64,000 bases of DNA from CAYNST01 sp964546435 (GCA_964546435.1 CAZJKJ010000004.1:1-64000), one strand, 5' to 3'; positions 17,546 to 26,631 are shown, counted from the stretch's first letter. Translations and numbers: made by a program. The notes: generated from the sequence alone by a model not told the origin.

Positions 17546-18427
17546 TCAGGTGGTCAGCGCGCCCACCATTCGCAAGGCGGCGCGAATCTGATCATGGTAC
17601 TGGTCTGACAATGGCGTCATCGGCAGGCGGATGCCGCGATCAATCAGTCCCATTTCCATCAGTGCCCATTTAACGGGTATGGGGTTGGATTCGACAAAAA
17701 GCGCTTTGTGCAGAGGCTGCAATTGTTCATCTACCTGCGCGGCGCCCTGATAATTGCCGGTCAGCGCCAGATGGCACATTTGCGAGGTGAGCTTCGGAGC
17801 GACATTGGCAGTCACCGATATTTCACCGTGCCCCCCCAGCTCCATGAATTCCCGGGCGGTTGCGTCATCACCCGAAAGCAGAAGGAAATCGTCTTTCACC
17901 AGATTTTTCAGCTGCCGCAGGCGCTGCAGATCGCCCGTCGCCTCCTTGAGACCGATAATGTTGGGCTGCTCCGCCAGACGGGCCACCGTCTCGGGCAGCA
18001 GATCCACGGCCGTTCGGCCCGGCACGTTGTAGAGAATCTGGGGAATGTTGACCTCTTCGGCGATGCATTTGTGGAAGAGGTATAAGCCCTGTTGCGTCGG
18101 CTTGTTGTAGTACGGAGACACCAGCAGGCAAGCATCCACCCCGGCATCCTTGGCGCCCTGGGTCAGCTCCAGCGCTTCGCTGGTAGAGTTCGCACCGGTC
18201 CCGGCGATCACAGGAAGCCGACCGCGCACCTGTTGCACGACCCGGGTTATGACTTCAACATGTTCGTCCATGTCCAGCGTGGCGGATTCACCAGTAGTTC
18301 CTACCGCCACAATTCCATGAGTGCCCTGATCAATGTGCCACTCGACAAGTCGCGCCAGTGCATCCCAATCGAGCGCATTATCTGCGGTCATCGGCGTCAC
18401 CAGCGCGACCATGCTACCTTGAAACAT
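17546..18427 (-). CDS. dapA: 4-hydroxy-tetrahydrodipicolinate synthase
   Basis: DapA condenses pyruvate with aspartate semialdehyde in the lysine and diaminopimelate pathway. The 293-residue enzyme shows the Schiff-base lysine K161 (IIGLKEATGDL), the catalytic tyrosine in LYNVPGRT near 133 and GTTGE at 43-47. Length matches the E. coli enzyme (292). It is upstream of bamC in a short operon. I see no lysine riboswitch in the 82 bases before it. Confidence 0.97.
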   Translation of the reverse strand: MFQGSMVALVTPMTADNALDWDALARLVEWHIDQGTHGIVAVGTTGESATLDMDEHVEVITRVVQQVRGRLPVIAGTGANSTSEALELTQGAKDAGVDACLLVSPYYNKPTQQGLYLFHKCIAEEVNIPQILYNVPGRTAVDLLPETVARLAEQPNIIGLKEATGDLQRLRQLKNLVKDDFLLLSGDDATAREFMELGGHGEISVTANVAPKLTSQMCHLALTGNYQGAAQVDEQLQPLHKALFVESNPIPVKWALMEMGLIDRGIRLPMTPLSDQYHDQIRAALRMVGALTT

Positions 18428-18509
18428 CGGCGTCTCCAGACGTGTCTTTACAGGATAAAAAGGGGGCTAATGGTACTGAGGGCTTCCGGAACAAACAAGC
18501 CAAGTTTCA

Positions 18510-19463
18510 TTACGATTCCTGCTGCTTCCGATCATCACCCCGCCGGTACAAATCCGGTTCGTTCGCAGGCCGGGTCTTGAATCGCCGATGTACCCAGAGA
18601 TAGTGGTCCGGTTGCTCCAGAATGCGCTCTTCGACAAACCGGCTGACGCGTTCGGCATCTTCGACTTCGCTCGGCCCGGGAAAGTTCTCCCAGGGCGGGA
18701 AGATACGCAGCAGATAGCCGCTGCCATCATTCTTGCGCATCTGTGTGAAAGGAATAACCACTGCTCTGCCGATCCGGGCCAGCTGGGATGTCGCAGTGAT
18801 TGTTGCGGCGGGTACCCCGAAAAACGGCACAAAAACGCTGTGCTTCGGGCCGTAATCCTGATCCGGCGCGTACCAGATTGCATGACCGGCCCGCAGCGCC
18901 TTGATCATCGCCCGCACGTCGCTACGGGGGATAGCTTCGCCGTGGGACGTGTGCCGTTGTCTCCCCCAGTGCTGCACAAAATCGAACGCGGCGTTTTTGT
19001 GGGGCCGGTAGGTGCCATCGATGGTGAGACTGCGCCCCAGCAGCTTGGCGCCGATATCAATGTGCGTAAAATGAAACGCCATGAGGATCACGCCCTGGCC
19101 GGCGACCTGGGCCTGTTGCAGATATTCCAGCCCGTGAATCTCGCAGCTTCCATCCAGACGTCGGGTGGACCAGAACCAGGCCATGCCAGTTTCAAAGACG
19201 GCGATACCCAGCGCCTCGGCAAGCCCGCCCAGAAGCGCCTGGCGCTCCGCCACGGATTTGTCTGGAAAACAGAGCTCCAGGTTGCGCTGCGCGATCTGGC
19301 GTCGACTCCTGGCCAGCCTCATCATGACGCGCCCCAGCAGACGACCCAGTGCCAGCTGCCACCGGTAAGGCAGCTGGACGCTGCAATACCAGATGCCGAT
19401 CCCCAACCAGGTTGGCCAGTACTTCGGGTGCAGCAGATGTTTGCCGAATGCGGGTCGGCTCAT
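18510..19463 (-). CDS. LpxL/HtrB-family lipid A acyltransferase
   Basis: A 317-residue inner-membrane acyltransferase of the LpxL/LpxM/LpxP family, which adds secondary acyl chains to Kdo2-lipid IVA. It has an N-terminal hydrophobic helix (near residues 20-35), the catalytic H-x4-D motif (AFHFTHID), and the substrate-binding DQDYGP and VFVPFFGVPAAT segments. Which secondary acylation it performs cannot be told by eye, so no symbol is given. It lies between fabV and dapA on the same strand. Confidence 0.9.
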   Translation of the reverse strand: MSRPAFGKHLLHPKYWPTWLGIGIWYCSVQLPYRWQLALGRLLGRVMMRLARSRRQIAQRNLELCFPDKSVAERQALLGGLAEALGIAVFETGMAWFWSTRRLDGSCEIHGLEYLQQAQVAGQGVILMAFHFTHIDIGAKLLGRSLTIDGTYRPHKNAAFDFVQHWGRQRHTSHGEAIPRSDVRAMIKALRAGHAIWYAPDQDYGPKHSVFVPFFGVPAATITATSQLARIGRAVVIPFTQMRKNDGSGYLLRIFPPWENFPGPSEVEDAERVSRFVEERILEQPDHYLWVHRRFKTRPANEPDLYRRGDDRKQQES

Positions 19464-19505
19464 GTCCGTCTCCGTCCGGTAGAGGATCTTGCTGAAGCGC
19501 TGAGC

Positions 19506-20693
19506 TTAATCAAAGCTGGCAGGCGTCAGGGGATTGGTATCCGCCGCATAGTCGACCCCCTTCAGACCGAAACCAAACAAGCGGAGAAATTCCTGATGGT
19601 AGCCCCGGTAATCCGTCAGCTCAAAAAGGTTTTCTTCAGTGACCTGTGGCCACAAGACTTCCACTTTCTGTTGTATGACCGGATCGAGTTCGCGCTCATC
19701 CATCCGCAGGCGCTGGTGTTCATCCAGCCGGGGGGTCGGGCTGTACAGACCTTCGGTGAAAAGCCGGAATATCTGCTCGATGCAGCCTTCGTGCGTCCCC
19801 TGCTCTTTCATCACTTTATAAAGAAGGGAAATATACAGAGGCATGATGGGAATGGCGGAACTTGCCTGGGTTACCAGCGCCTTGAGTACGGCAACGTGGG
19901 CTTTGCCACCCACCGCCGTCAATGAATTTGTAATGGCTGCCGCCGCCCGGTCGAGGTCTTCCTTGGCTTTGCCGATGGTGGCCCGGCCATAGATTGGCCA
20001 GGTTATTTTCTCGCCGAGATAGGTGTAGGCCACGGTCTGGCAATCGTCGGCCAGCAGATCAGCCTGTCGCAACGCGCCCAGCCACAGTTCCCAATCCTCT
20101 CCGCCCATCACCTTCACCGTCGCGGCGATTTCCTCGCTGCTGGCCGGTTCCAGGGTAATTTCATTGATCTTGAGGGAGTCGGTATTGAGGTTTTTCGCCG
20201 TGTAGCTCCGGTCGATCGGCTTGAGTACAGATGACCAGGTGACGCCGGATACCGGATCGGTCCGGCGCGGCGAGGCGAGGCTGTACACCACCAGATCGAT
20301 CTTGCCGAGATCCTGTTTGATCAGGTCCACCACCTGTTGCTTTATCTCATTGGAAAATGCATCACCGTTGATGCTCTTGGCGTACAGGCCGATGCGCTCC
20401 GCTTCCCCTTCAAAGGCGACAGCATTGTAAAAGCCGGCGGAGGCGGTTTTGCGATCGGTCGGTGGCTTTTCGAAAAACACACCCAAGGTTCGGGCACCAC
20501 AGCCGAAGGCGGCAGTAATCCGGGACGCCAGGCCATAACCTGTGGAAGCACCAATCACCAGGACATTGCGCGGGCCGTTTGCAATCGGGCCCTGATTTTT
20601 AATGTATTCGATCTGCTCGCGCACATTGGCGGCGCAACCGGCGGGATGGGCGTTGGTACAGATGAAGCCACGGATTTTGGGTTCGATAATCAT
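19506..20693 (-). CDS. fabV: NADH-dependent trans-2-enoyl-ACP reductase FabV
   Basis: FabV reduces enoyl-ACP in the last step of each fatty acid elongation cycle and is poorly inhibited by triclosan. The 395-residue protein has the opening IIEPKIRGFICTNAHPAGC, the cofactor loop GASTGYGLASR, VVYSLASPRRTDP, and the Y-x8-K active site (IYGRATIGKAK), which distinguishes FabV from FabI's Y-x6-K. Its length fits the family (about 400). It neighbours an LpxL-like acyltransferase. Confidence 0.96.
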   Translation of the reverse strand: MIIEPKIRGFICTNAHPAGCAANVREQIEYIKNQGPIANGPRNVLVIGASTGYGLASRITAAFGCGARTLGVFFEKPPTDRKTASAGFYNAVAFEGEAERIGLYAKSINGDAFSNEIKQQVVDLIKQDLGKIDLVVYSLASPRRTDPVSGVTWSSVLKPIDRSYTAKNLNTDSLKINEITLEPASSEEIAATVKVMGGEDWELWLGALRQADLLADDCQTVAYTYLGEKITWPIYGRATIGKAKEDLDRAAAAITNSLTAVGGKAHVAVLKALVTQASSAIPIMPLYISLLYKVMKEQGTHEGCIEQIFRLFTEGLYSPTPRLDEHQRLRMDERELDPVIQQKVEVLWPQVTEENLFELTDYRGYHQEFLRLFGFGLKGVDYAADTNPLTPASFD

Positions 20694-20819
20694 GGGTTTA
20701 TAAGCCTTCTGCTTGAGGTCGGGCGATTATAACGGCAAGCTGTGCGGCTGACGATGTATCGCCATGACGCCGGACGTTATAATGCCGCCCGTCATTTTCT
20801 GTGAAGGCACCTTAACCGA

Positions 20820-21392
20820 ATGTTCTCGCTCAGAGCAACCAGCCCTGCTGCCTGGCTTGCCGCCGTTTTGGCCAACCTCGACCGGTTTCTTGTGGACCAC
20901 GCCGCGGCGGAAAAAAAGGCGTCCGGAATGGCGATTTCGATGCTGTCCCACTATCCCGACCGGCCGGTGCTGGTCACTGCCATGACCGATCTGGCCATTG
21001 AAGAGCTGATGCACTTCCGGGAGGTGGTCAAACTGCTGTATGTGCGGGGTTTGCAGCCCGGCGCTGATGACCGCGATCCCTATGTCAATCAGATGCGCGC
21101 CCTGCATCGCAAAGGCAGTGACGAATATTTGATGGACCGCCTTCTGGTAGCCGGTATCATCGAAGCGCGAGGGCATGAGCGCTTCGGCCTGCTGGCTGAG
21201 GCCCTGCCGCCAGGCGATTTACAACAGTTCTACTCGGATATCGCCCGCTCCGAAGCCCGTCACAAAGATCTTTTCATTGAGCTGGCTCATCAATACTTCC
21301 CGGAATCACTGGTCGCTGCCCGTCTGGAGGAGGTGCTGGTTGCCGAAGCCGACATCATGCTCAGCCTGCCCATCCGCTCCGCTTTGCACTGA
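20820..21392 (+). CDS. miaE: tRNA 2-methylthio-N6-isopentenyladenosine(37) hydroxylase
   Basis: MiaE is a ferritin-like di-iron monooxygenase that hydroxylates the isopentenyl group of ms2i6A37 in tRNA. The 190-residue protein has two E-x-x-H-type metal motifs (AIEELMHFREV near 60 and ARSEARHKDLF near 140) plus further glutamates (GIIEARGHERF). Its stop overlaps the start of the next gene as TGATG, so the glycosyltransferase-like gene is probably translationally coupled to it. That coupling to unrelated functions is unusual. Confidence 0.9.
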   Translation: MFSLRATSPAAWLAAVLANLDRFLVDHAAAEKKASGMAISMLSHYPDRPVLVTAMTDLAIEELMHFREVVKLLYVRGLQPGADDRDPYVNQMRALHRKGSDEYLMDRLLVAGIIEARGHERFGLLAEALPPGDLQQFYSDIARSEARHKDLFIELAHQYFPESLVAARLEEVLVAEADIMLSLPIRSALH

Positions 21393-22699
21393 TGGCTACC
21401 GTTCCGGCGCGCCGCCAATCCAGGTCGTCCTTTCGCAAACCCGTACTTACGAAGTATCTGGCAACCTGGGCGGAACCCGAAGTGCGAGACGTTGCCGACC
21501 TCGGCAGTTGCCGCGCCCGCTACTGTCTGGTCGTTCCCTGCTTCGATGAAGGCACGGTATTTTTCGAAAGACTGATCAGGCAGTCGCTCTGGAGCCAGGA
21601 TCTGCTTGTGGTGGTGGTCATCAATCAACCTGAAAATACCGCCGTTTGCGCACGCAACGAAAAACTGTTTGAGTATTTCCGGCAGTTCGATCAGCTCTTT
21701 TGCGGCGACCGCCTGAATCTGTATCAGCACGAACAATCCCGCTTCCTGATTGTCAATCGCTTCGAACCGGGGAGACAAATCCCTGCCAGCGAAGGCGTCG
21801 GTCTCGCCAGAAAAACCGGATTTGACATCGCGGTGCAACTCTACGCCGACGGTCACCTGGACACACCGTGGATTTACAGTTGCGATGCCGATGCACAGTT
21901 GCCGGACAATTATCTCGCCAGCAGGCAAGAAGAAACCGGCGCGATCGTTTTTGATTTTGCACACGACGTAACCGGGTCTGATCCGGAAGAATCTGTTGAT
22001 CCAGAAATCCTGAAAGCCACGCAAATCTACGAAGCGGCTATTCTTTACTACCAGAGATGCCTGCAATGGGCCGGCTCAGCGTTTGCGTTTACCAGTCTCG
22101 GCAGTGCCCTGGCGGTGCACGCGCAAACCTATTGCCAGGTCCGGGGATTTCCACGACGCAGTGGTGGCGAGGATTTTTATCTGCTCAACAAGATTGCCAA
22201 GATTGCCCCGGTCAATTCGGATCCGACCATCATCATTCGACTCACGGCCCGTCTGTCTTCCCGGGTTCCGTTTGGTACCGGGCCGGCGGTGAGCCGGATT
22301 ATGGAAATGGCCGATCCGGAGCGAGACTTCCGTTATTACCACCCGGCCGCCTTTCAGGCGCTCAAGCGGTTTCTGGAAATCGCCGCAAACACCTGGACCG
22401 ACTCGGCAGCGAGCGTCACGCCCTGGCCGGATCTGCCACCGGAAATTGCGGTTGCTCTCACCCGGCTCGGGCTGGCGAAATTTGTCCAGCACTTACGCAA
22501 ACAGGTGCGCACCGATGCGCAATACCGTCAGGCGTTTCGGCAATGGTTCGACGCCTTCAATACACTGAAATTCATCAAAGCGCTGCAGGCGAGCTATCCT
22601 GCTCTGCCTTTGAAAGAATGCCTGCAAAACGCCCCTTATAAAAATCAGGGCCACCCACCGACCTCCCTTCAGGATCTCCCATGTTGCCCGCCCTGCTGA
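21392..22699 (+). CDS. Family 2-like glycosyltransferase, unknown acceptor
   Basis: A 435-residue protein with a GT-A-like fold signature: RYCLVVPCFDEG near residue 43, a DAD metal/nucleotide motif (YSCDADAQLPDNYL) near residue 170, and a GGED motif (RRSGGEDFYLLNKI) near 255 where GT2 enzymes have the catalytic base. The rest is alpha-helical with no transmembrane segment, so it is probably cytoplasmic. The last 20 residues are proline- and cysteine-rich and overlap the next gene. It is coupled to miaE (TGATG) and overlaps the CPBP protease gene by 19 bases. The sugar donor and acceptor are unknown. Confidence 0.78.
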   Translation: MATVPARRQSRSSFRKPVLTKYLATWAEPEVRDVADLGSCRARYCLVVPCFDEGTVFFERLIRQSLWSQDLLVVVVINQPENTAVCARNEKLFEYFRQFDQLFCGDRLNLYQHEQSRFLIVNRFEPGRQIPASEGVGLARKTGFDIAVQLYADGHLDTPWIYSCDADAQLPDNYLASRQEETGAIVFDFAHDVTGSDPEESVDPEILKATQIYEAAILYYQRCLQWAGSAFAFTSLGSALAVHAQTYCQVRGFPRRSGGEDFYLLNKIAKIAPVNSDPTIIIRLTARLSSRVPFGTGPAVSRIMEMADPERDFRYYHPAAFQALKRFLEIAANTWTDSAASVTPWPDLPPEIAVALTRLGLAKFVQHLRKQVRTDAQYRQAFRQWFDAFNTLKFIKALQASYPALPLKECLQNAPYKNQGHPPTSLQDLPCCPPC

Positions 22700-23535
22700 A
22701 TCCCATGTCTGTCTTCAAATCACTGGATGCGATCGATAAAGAGCCGCCGTCCTTCAAGGGCGACCGACTCACCGGGTCACGGGTGACACTGGTCGTTCTG
22801 TTCAGCGTGTGCGTGTCGCTGCACCTGCTCAACTATCTGAAAACCGAGGTCGCGTTTGTAGCCCTGCTGGAGTTTGCGGCGCGATTTCAAGGCTATCCGC
22901 AGAATTACTGGTTGCAGAGCTTGCACGATGCCCAGTGGTATGACCTTGCGCGGCTGGCCTGGTGGAGCTGGATGCACGTGGTCACTTTTATCCTGATACC
23001 CTGGTTTACCGTACGGGTATTTCTCAAGGTGCGGATGCGGGATCTCGGCTGGGGTTGGGGGGAAACCCACAAACACTGGTTCGGATATCTTTATCTGCTG
23101 CTGCCGATTCTCGTCTGCGTTGTGCTGGTCAGTTTTCGCAAGGATTTTGTCGACTACTATCCCTTCTACCGCGGCGCCGGCCGCAGTTACTTTGATCTGA
23201 TCGCCTGGGAGGTGCTTTACCTGCTGCAGTTTGTGTGTGTGGAATTCTTCTTTCGCGGTTTCATGATCAACGTATTGCGCCCCTATTTCGGCTCGGCCGC
23301 CATCTGGATCATGGTGGTCCCCTACATGATGATCCATCTGTCCAAGCCGTGGCTAGAATCGACCGGCGCGATATTTTTCGGCCTGTTTCTGGGAATCTTG
23401 GCGTTCCGGTCACGTTCCATCTGGGGCGGATTTCTCGTGCATGCCGGCGTTGCGACCAGTATGGATATCGCCTCACTGACCCAGCAGGATTCTCTGCCGG
23501 ACCAGTGGTGGCCAGATTTCTTCCAGGCTCTGTAG
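22681..23535 (+). CDS. CPBP-family intramembrane metalloprotease
   Basis: A 284-residue multi-pass membrane protein of the CPBP (CAAX protease and bacteriocin-processing) family. It has about six hydrophobic segments, the first motif as VEFFFRG (the glutamate and arginine kept, the first of the usual two glutamates replaced by valine), a histidine motif MIHLSKPWLE, and a final HAGVA. The start has AGGA 7 bases upstream and lies inside the glycosyltransferase gene. The stop codon TAG at 23533 is inside the terminal repeat of the second MITE-like copy, so the present C-terminus (FFQAL) was shaped by that insertion. Confidence 0.85.
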   Translation: MLPALLNPMSVFKSLDAIDKEPPSFKGDRLTGSRVTLVVLFSVCVSLHLLNYLKTEVAFVALLEFAARFQGYPQNYWLQSLHDAQWYDLARLAWWSWMHVVTFILIPWFTVRVFLKVRMRDLGWGWGETHKHWFGYLYLLLPILVCVVLVSFRKDFVDYYPFYRGAGRSYFDLIAWEVLYLLQFVCVEFFFRGFMINVLRPYFGSAAIWIMVVPYMMIHLSKPWLESTGAIFFGLFLGILAFRSRSIWGGFLVHAGVATSMDIASLTQQDSLPDQWWPDFFQAL

Positions 23536-23668
23536 GAAAAGTGCCTGCACTCGGTGATGCTGCGTTAAAAAGCAGACCCAGACTGCTCATTTACAGCATG
23601 TAAACTCCGGTTCTTCGCCTGTTTTTGCCTTGCCTGACCTTCGCTCGACGACTTTTCGGACGGGCCCT
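23525..23668. mobile_element. MITE-like element, copy 2 (144 bp)
   Basis: This copy is inverted relative to the one at 1151-1293 and nearly identical across the interior. The left terminus AGGCTCTGTAGGAAAAGT differs by one base from the matching end of copy 1. That change (TAC to TAG) creates the stop codon of the CPBP gene. The right terminus is more diverged (AGGGCCCGTCCGAAAAGT read inward). It has no coding capacity. Confidence 0.75.
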
Positions 23669-23704
23669 GGCGAATGATAAAGCGGCAGCGGGCCGGCCGG
23701 GCTG

Positions 23705-25102
23705 TTACTGCCGTCGCAGCCGGTTGATGCCGTTGAGCGCCGCCACCCGATATGCCTCGGCCATTGTGGGGTAATTGAACGTCGTGTTGGTGAAATAAAA
23801 AATGCTGTTGGCGTCGTCCTTCTGGTTCATGATCGCCTGACCGATATGAACAATTTCCGAAGCTTCAGCGCCGAAGCAATGGATTCCCAGAATTTGATGG
23901 GTATCAAGATGGAACAGGATTTTCATCATGCCCACTTCGTCACCGCTGATCTGCGCACGGGCCAGATCCTTGAAAAATGCCCGGCCCACTTCATAAGGGA
24001 TTTTTGCTGACGTAAGCTCCGTTTCGGTCTTGCCGATGGAGCTGATCTCGGGAATTGTATAAATCCCCGTGGGAGCATCGATAATCCGGCGCACGGGCTC
24101 TCCCGCAATCGCCGCGACGACTGCGCGCCCCTGGTCGTATGACGCACTGGCCAGGCTGGGCCAGCCAATGACATCCCCCGCCGCGTAAATATGCGGTTGC
24201 GCCGTGCGGTAATGATCGTCGACTTCGATCTGACCCCGATGATCCGCCTGTAACCCTGCTGCCTCGAGATTGAGTCGCTCCGTATTGCCCGAGCGGCCGT
24301 TGCACCAGAGCAACGCGTCCGCCTTGATGCGCTTGCCGGATGCCAGTTTCAAGACCACCTGATGATCATCCGCTTCCAACGCTTCAAACTCTTCCCCGTG
24401 ACGAACCAGAACCCCACGGTCCCGCAAGTGGTAACTCAGCGCGTCGGATATTTCACCGTCAAGAAAACTTAACAGGTGATCGCGGGAATTGATCAGATCC
24501 ACCTTCACACCCAGGCCGCTGAATATCGACGCGTATTCACAGCCGATGACGCCCGCTCCGTAAATAATCAGCGTACGGGGAGTGTGCGTCATTTCCAGGA
24601 CGCTGTCGCTGTCATACACCCGGGGGTGGGCAAAATTCACGCCCGGTGGATGATAGGGGCGTGAACCGGTGGCGATCAGAATATTGTCGGCAGAAATCTT
24701 GTCGATAACCCCTTCATGGGTCAGCACTTCTACATCGTGCCTGCCGGCAAATCGCGCTTCGCCCGCGTGCAGATGGATGCGGTTTCGCATGAAATACGAT
24801 TTATGTTTGGCGACTTTTTTGGGAATGACTTTTTTTGCGGCTTCGAGGATCCGCGGATAGGAAATAGGTGGCATGGAGGTCATTTGCAGCATTTCCGGCT
24901 GCTGGCGGTACGCAATGACCTGCTTGACCGCATGCCGAATGGATTTGGACGGAATCGTGCCTTTATGCGTCGAATTGCCGCCGAGCGTGGCCATGGCATC
25001 GACAACGCCGACATTCATTCCGTATTTGGAGGCCGCCATCGCGGCTGCTTCGCCGGCGGGGCCGGAGCCAATGACCAGTAATTGGTAGGTGTGATCTGCC
25101 AT
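23705..25102 (-). CDS. sthA: Soluble pyridine nucleotide transhydrogenase
   Basis: SthA is a cytoplasmic FAD enzyme that moves hydride between NADPH and NAD+. The 465-residue protein has the N-terminal FAD loop GSGPAGEAAA, a second dinucleotide fold GAGVIGCEYAS, the FAD-binding IYAAGDVIGWPSLA, and the C-terminal dimer domain with HIGQAIM and TTFNYPTMAEAYRVAA, all typical of SthA. Known SthA proteins keep the first cysteine of the disulfide motif (GGNCTH); here it is serine (GGNSTHKGTIPSKS), so neither redox cysteine is present. A duplicated 23-bp Shine-Dalgarno region precedes the start. Confidence 0.94.
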   Translation of the reverse strand: MADHTYQLLVIGSGPAGEAAAMAASKYGMNVGVVDAMATLGGNSTHKGTIPSKSIRHAVKQVIAYRQQPEMLQMTSMPPISYPRILEAAKKVIPKKVAKHKSYFMRNRIHLHAGEARFAGRHDVEVLTHEGVIDKISADNILIATGSRPYHPPGVNFAHPRVYDSDSVLEMTHTPRTLIIYGAGVIGCEYASIFSGLGVKVDLINSRDHLLSFLDGEISDALSYHLRDRGVLVRHGEEFEALEADDHQVVLKLASGKRIKADALLWCNGRSGNTERLNLEAAGLQADHRGQIEVDDHYRTAQPHIYAAGDVIGWPSLASASYDQGRAVVAAIAGEPVRRIIDAPTGIYTIPEISSIGKTETELTSAKIPYEVGRAFFKDLARAQISGDEVGMMKILFHLDTHQILGIHCFGAEASEIVHIGQAIMNQKDDANSIFYFTNTTFNYPTMAEAYRVAALNGINRLRRQ

Positions 25103-25103
25103 T

Positions 25104-25149
25104 TCGTTGCCTTGTTCCCGTTTTGATCGTTGCCTTGTTCCCGTTTTGA
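25104..25149. repeat. Perfect 23-bp tandem duplication before sthA
   Basis: Two identical 23-bp units, 25104-25126 and 25127-25149, abut. Read toward sthA, each contains GGAACAAGGCAACGA, whose AAGG lies about 7 bases before the ATG in the proximal copy. The Shine-Dalgarno region of sthA is therefore present twice, 23 bases apart. The distal copy is too far away to serve the present start. Confidence 0.85.
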
Positions 25150-25259
25150 AAGTCAGCCCGGTCGCTGCCGGTTCTGCCAGATTGCGGCGCCAGCACGCCG
25201 CCGCGCCGGACGAACCTCGTTTCCTCGAGCCTGCGAAAGTTGATGCGCCGAAAAATCCC

Positions 25260-25490
25260 TCAGCCTTTCAGTTCGTAATAACCGTCGCTTTTTGCTGCGT
25301 CGTCATCCTCATCAGCTTCTTTATCGCACTTTTGCGGATTACCACCGCAGATATCGCAGGCCCTTCCCATGCCCAGCGCGCCGATTCCACCACATGAGCC
25401 CTTCAAAGGCTTGCCCTTGACCAGGACACCAATTGCCATCCCGGTCATGACCAGGAACAACAAACAGAATGCAAGAACCATCGTTAACAT
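25260..25490 (-). CDS. nqrM: Na+-NQR maturation factor NqrM (DUF539)
   Basis: NqrM is a small membrane protein needed to mature the Na+-NQR complex; in known species it is thought to deliver iron to the NqrD/E site. The 76-residue protein has one N-terminal transmembrane helix (MVLAFCLLFLVMTGMAIGVL) followed by the conserved cysteines (GSCGG, ACDICGG, CDKE). It is the last gene of the nqr-apbE-nqrM run, as in Vibrio. Confidence 0.93.
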   Translation of the reverse strand: MLTMVLAFCLLFLVMTGMAIGVLVKGKPLKGSCGGIGALGMGRACDICGGNPQKCDKEADEDDDAAKSDGYYELKG

Positions 25491-25540
25491 AACTTCACCT
25501 GTCTCAGTTACCGGTTAACCGCTCTGCCCGACCCATGGGC

Positions 25541-26608
25541 TCAGGGAGCGGTGTACTGTGCAAACTGGTCGGACTGCTTCGTTACAAAGCCATCGCCTTC
25601 GCGCACGATAAAATAAGCCGCAATGTTTGCGCGGTTTGCCAACGCCAGACCGGCCTCCGCACCGAGTACATTCAATGCGGTGGCCAGAGCGTCTGCCTCG
25701 GCACAGGTTTCAGCAAGCACGGTTACTGAAGCCAGGTTGTGAATAATGGGCCGACCGGTCCGGGGATCTATCGTATGGGAAAAGCGCTGACCATTCACTT
25801 CATAATAGTTACGATAATCTCCGGAAGTCGCCATGCCCTTGTCAGACAACACCACGGTCCGTGCCGCATGGCTGTCGTCGCTCAGCAGGTCGAAACTGGG
25901 CGCCTCAATCCCGATGCGCCAGGGCGTACCACGCTGGCTGATTCCCCGCAGGCTCAGCTCACCGCCGATCTCAACCAGCACATTCGGATACCCCTTGGAC
26001 ACCAGCGTGTTCGCAAGTTCGTCAGCGGCGTAGCCCTTGGCAATGGCAGACAGATCTACCCGCAGATCGCCAGGCTTGCGAACGCTGGATGTGACCGGAT
26101 CGAGTTCCAGCTTGTGGTAGCCGATGCGCTCCAGGGTCTGCCGCAGCTTCTCTGCGTCGGGAATTTCATCGGGGCGCCTGGTTGGTCCGAATCCCCATAA
26201 ATCCACCAGAGGGCCGACAGTGACATCGAACGACCCCGTAGACAACTCACTGATTTGCCGACTCAAATCAAGAATCGTGAACAGTTCCGGAGAAACCTTT
26301 TGCCAGTCCGGCAGTTCTGACTTGTTGAGCCGGGTCAACTCCGACGAGTCCAGGTAAGTGGACATGGAGTTGTTGATACGGGCAAACACGTCGTTGGCCC
26401 ACTGTTCCAGCTGCGCCTCGGTCGGCAGCTCCCGTTTTATGGCAACGACCTTGACATTGTAGTAGGTGCCCATGGTTTCTCCCCGGGCGCTCACCACTTC
26501 CATCTGATTGCGCATACAGCCCGAGGCCACCAGCACAACGCATAAAAAAAGCGAGAGCAGCCCCGCCGCTCTCGCCCACACCACAATTAACTGCTTCTTA
26601 TAACTCAA
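25541..26608 (-). CDS. apbE: FAD:protein FMN transferase
   Basis: ApbE attaches FMN covalently to threonines of NqrB and NqrC from FAD in the periplasm. The 355-residue protein is a lipoprotein with lipobox VASGC near residue 31. Family motifs are GTYYNVKV, VDLSAIAKGYAAD, LVEIGGELSLRG, and SHTIDPRTGRP, with the metal-binding ETCAEADALAT near the C-terminus. It follows nqrF by 23 bases and so is made with its substrates. Confidence 0.95.
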   Translation of the reverse strand: MSYKKQLIVVWARAAGLLSLFLCVVLVASGCMRNQMEVVSARGETMGTYYNVKVVAIKRELPTEAQLEQWANDVFARINNSMSTYLDSSELTRLNKSELPDWQKVSPELFTILDLSRQISELSTGSFDVTVGPLVDLWGFGPTRRPDEIPDAEKLRQTLERIGYHKLELDPVTSSVRKPGDLRVDLSAIAKGYAADELANTLVSKGYPNVLVEIGGELSLRGISQRGTPWRIGIEAPSFDLLSDDSHAARTVVLSDKGMATSGDYRNYYEVNGQRFSHTIDPRTGRPIIHNLASVTVLAETCAEADALATALNVLGAEAGLALANRANIAAYFIVREGDGFVTKQSDQFAQYTAP

Positions 26609-26631
26609 GACTCTGCCTCACCAGCCGGATC

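Noticed and set aside
18428..18509. Lysine riboswitch before dapA
   Set aside because: The 82-base gap is too short for the conserved lysine riboswitch and shows none of its helices that I could recognise.
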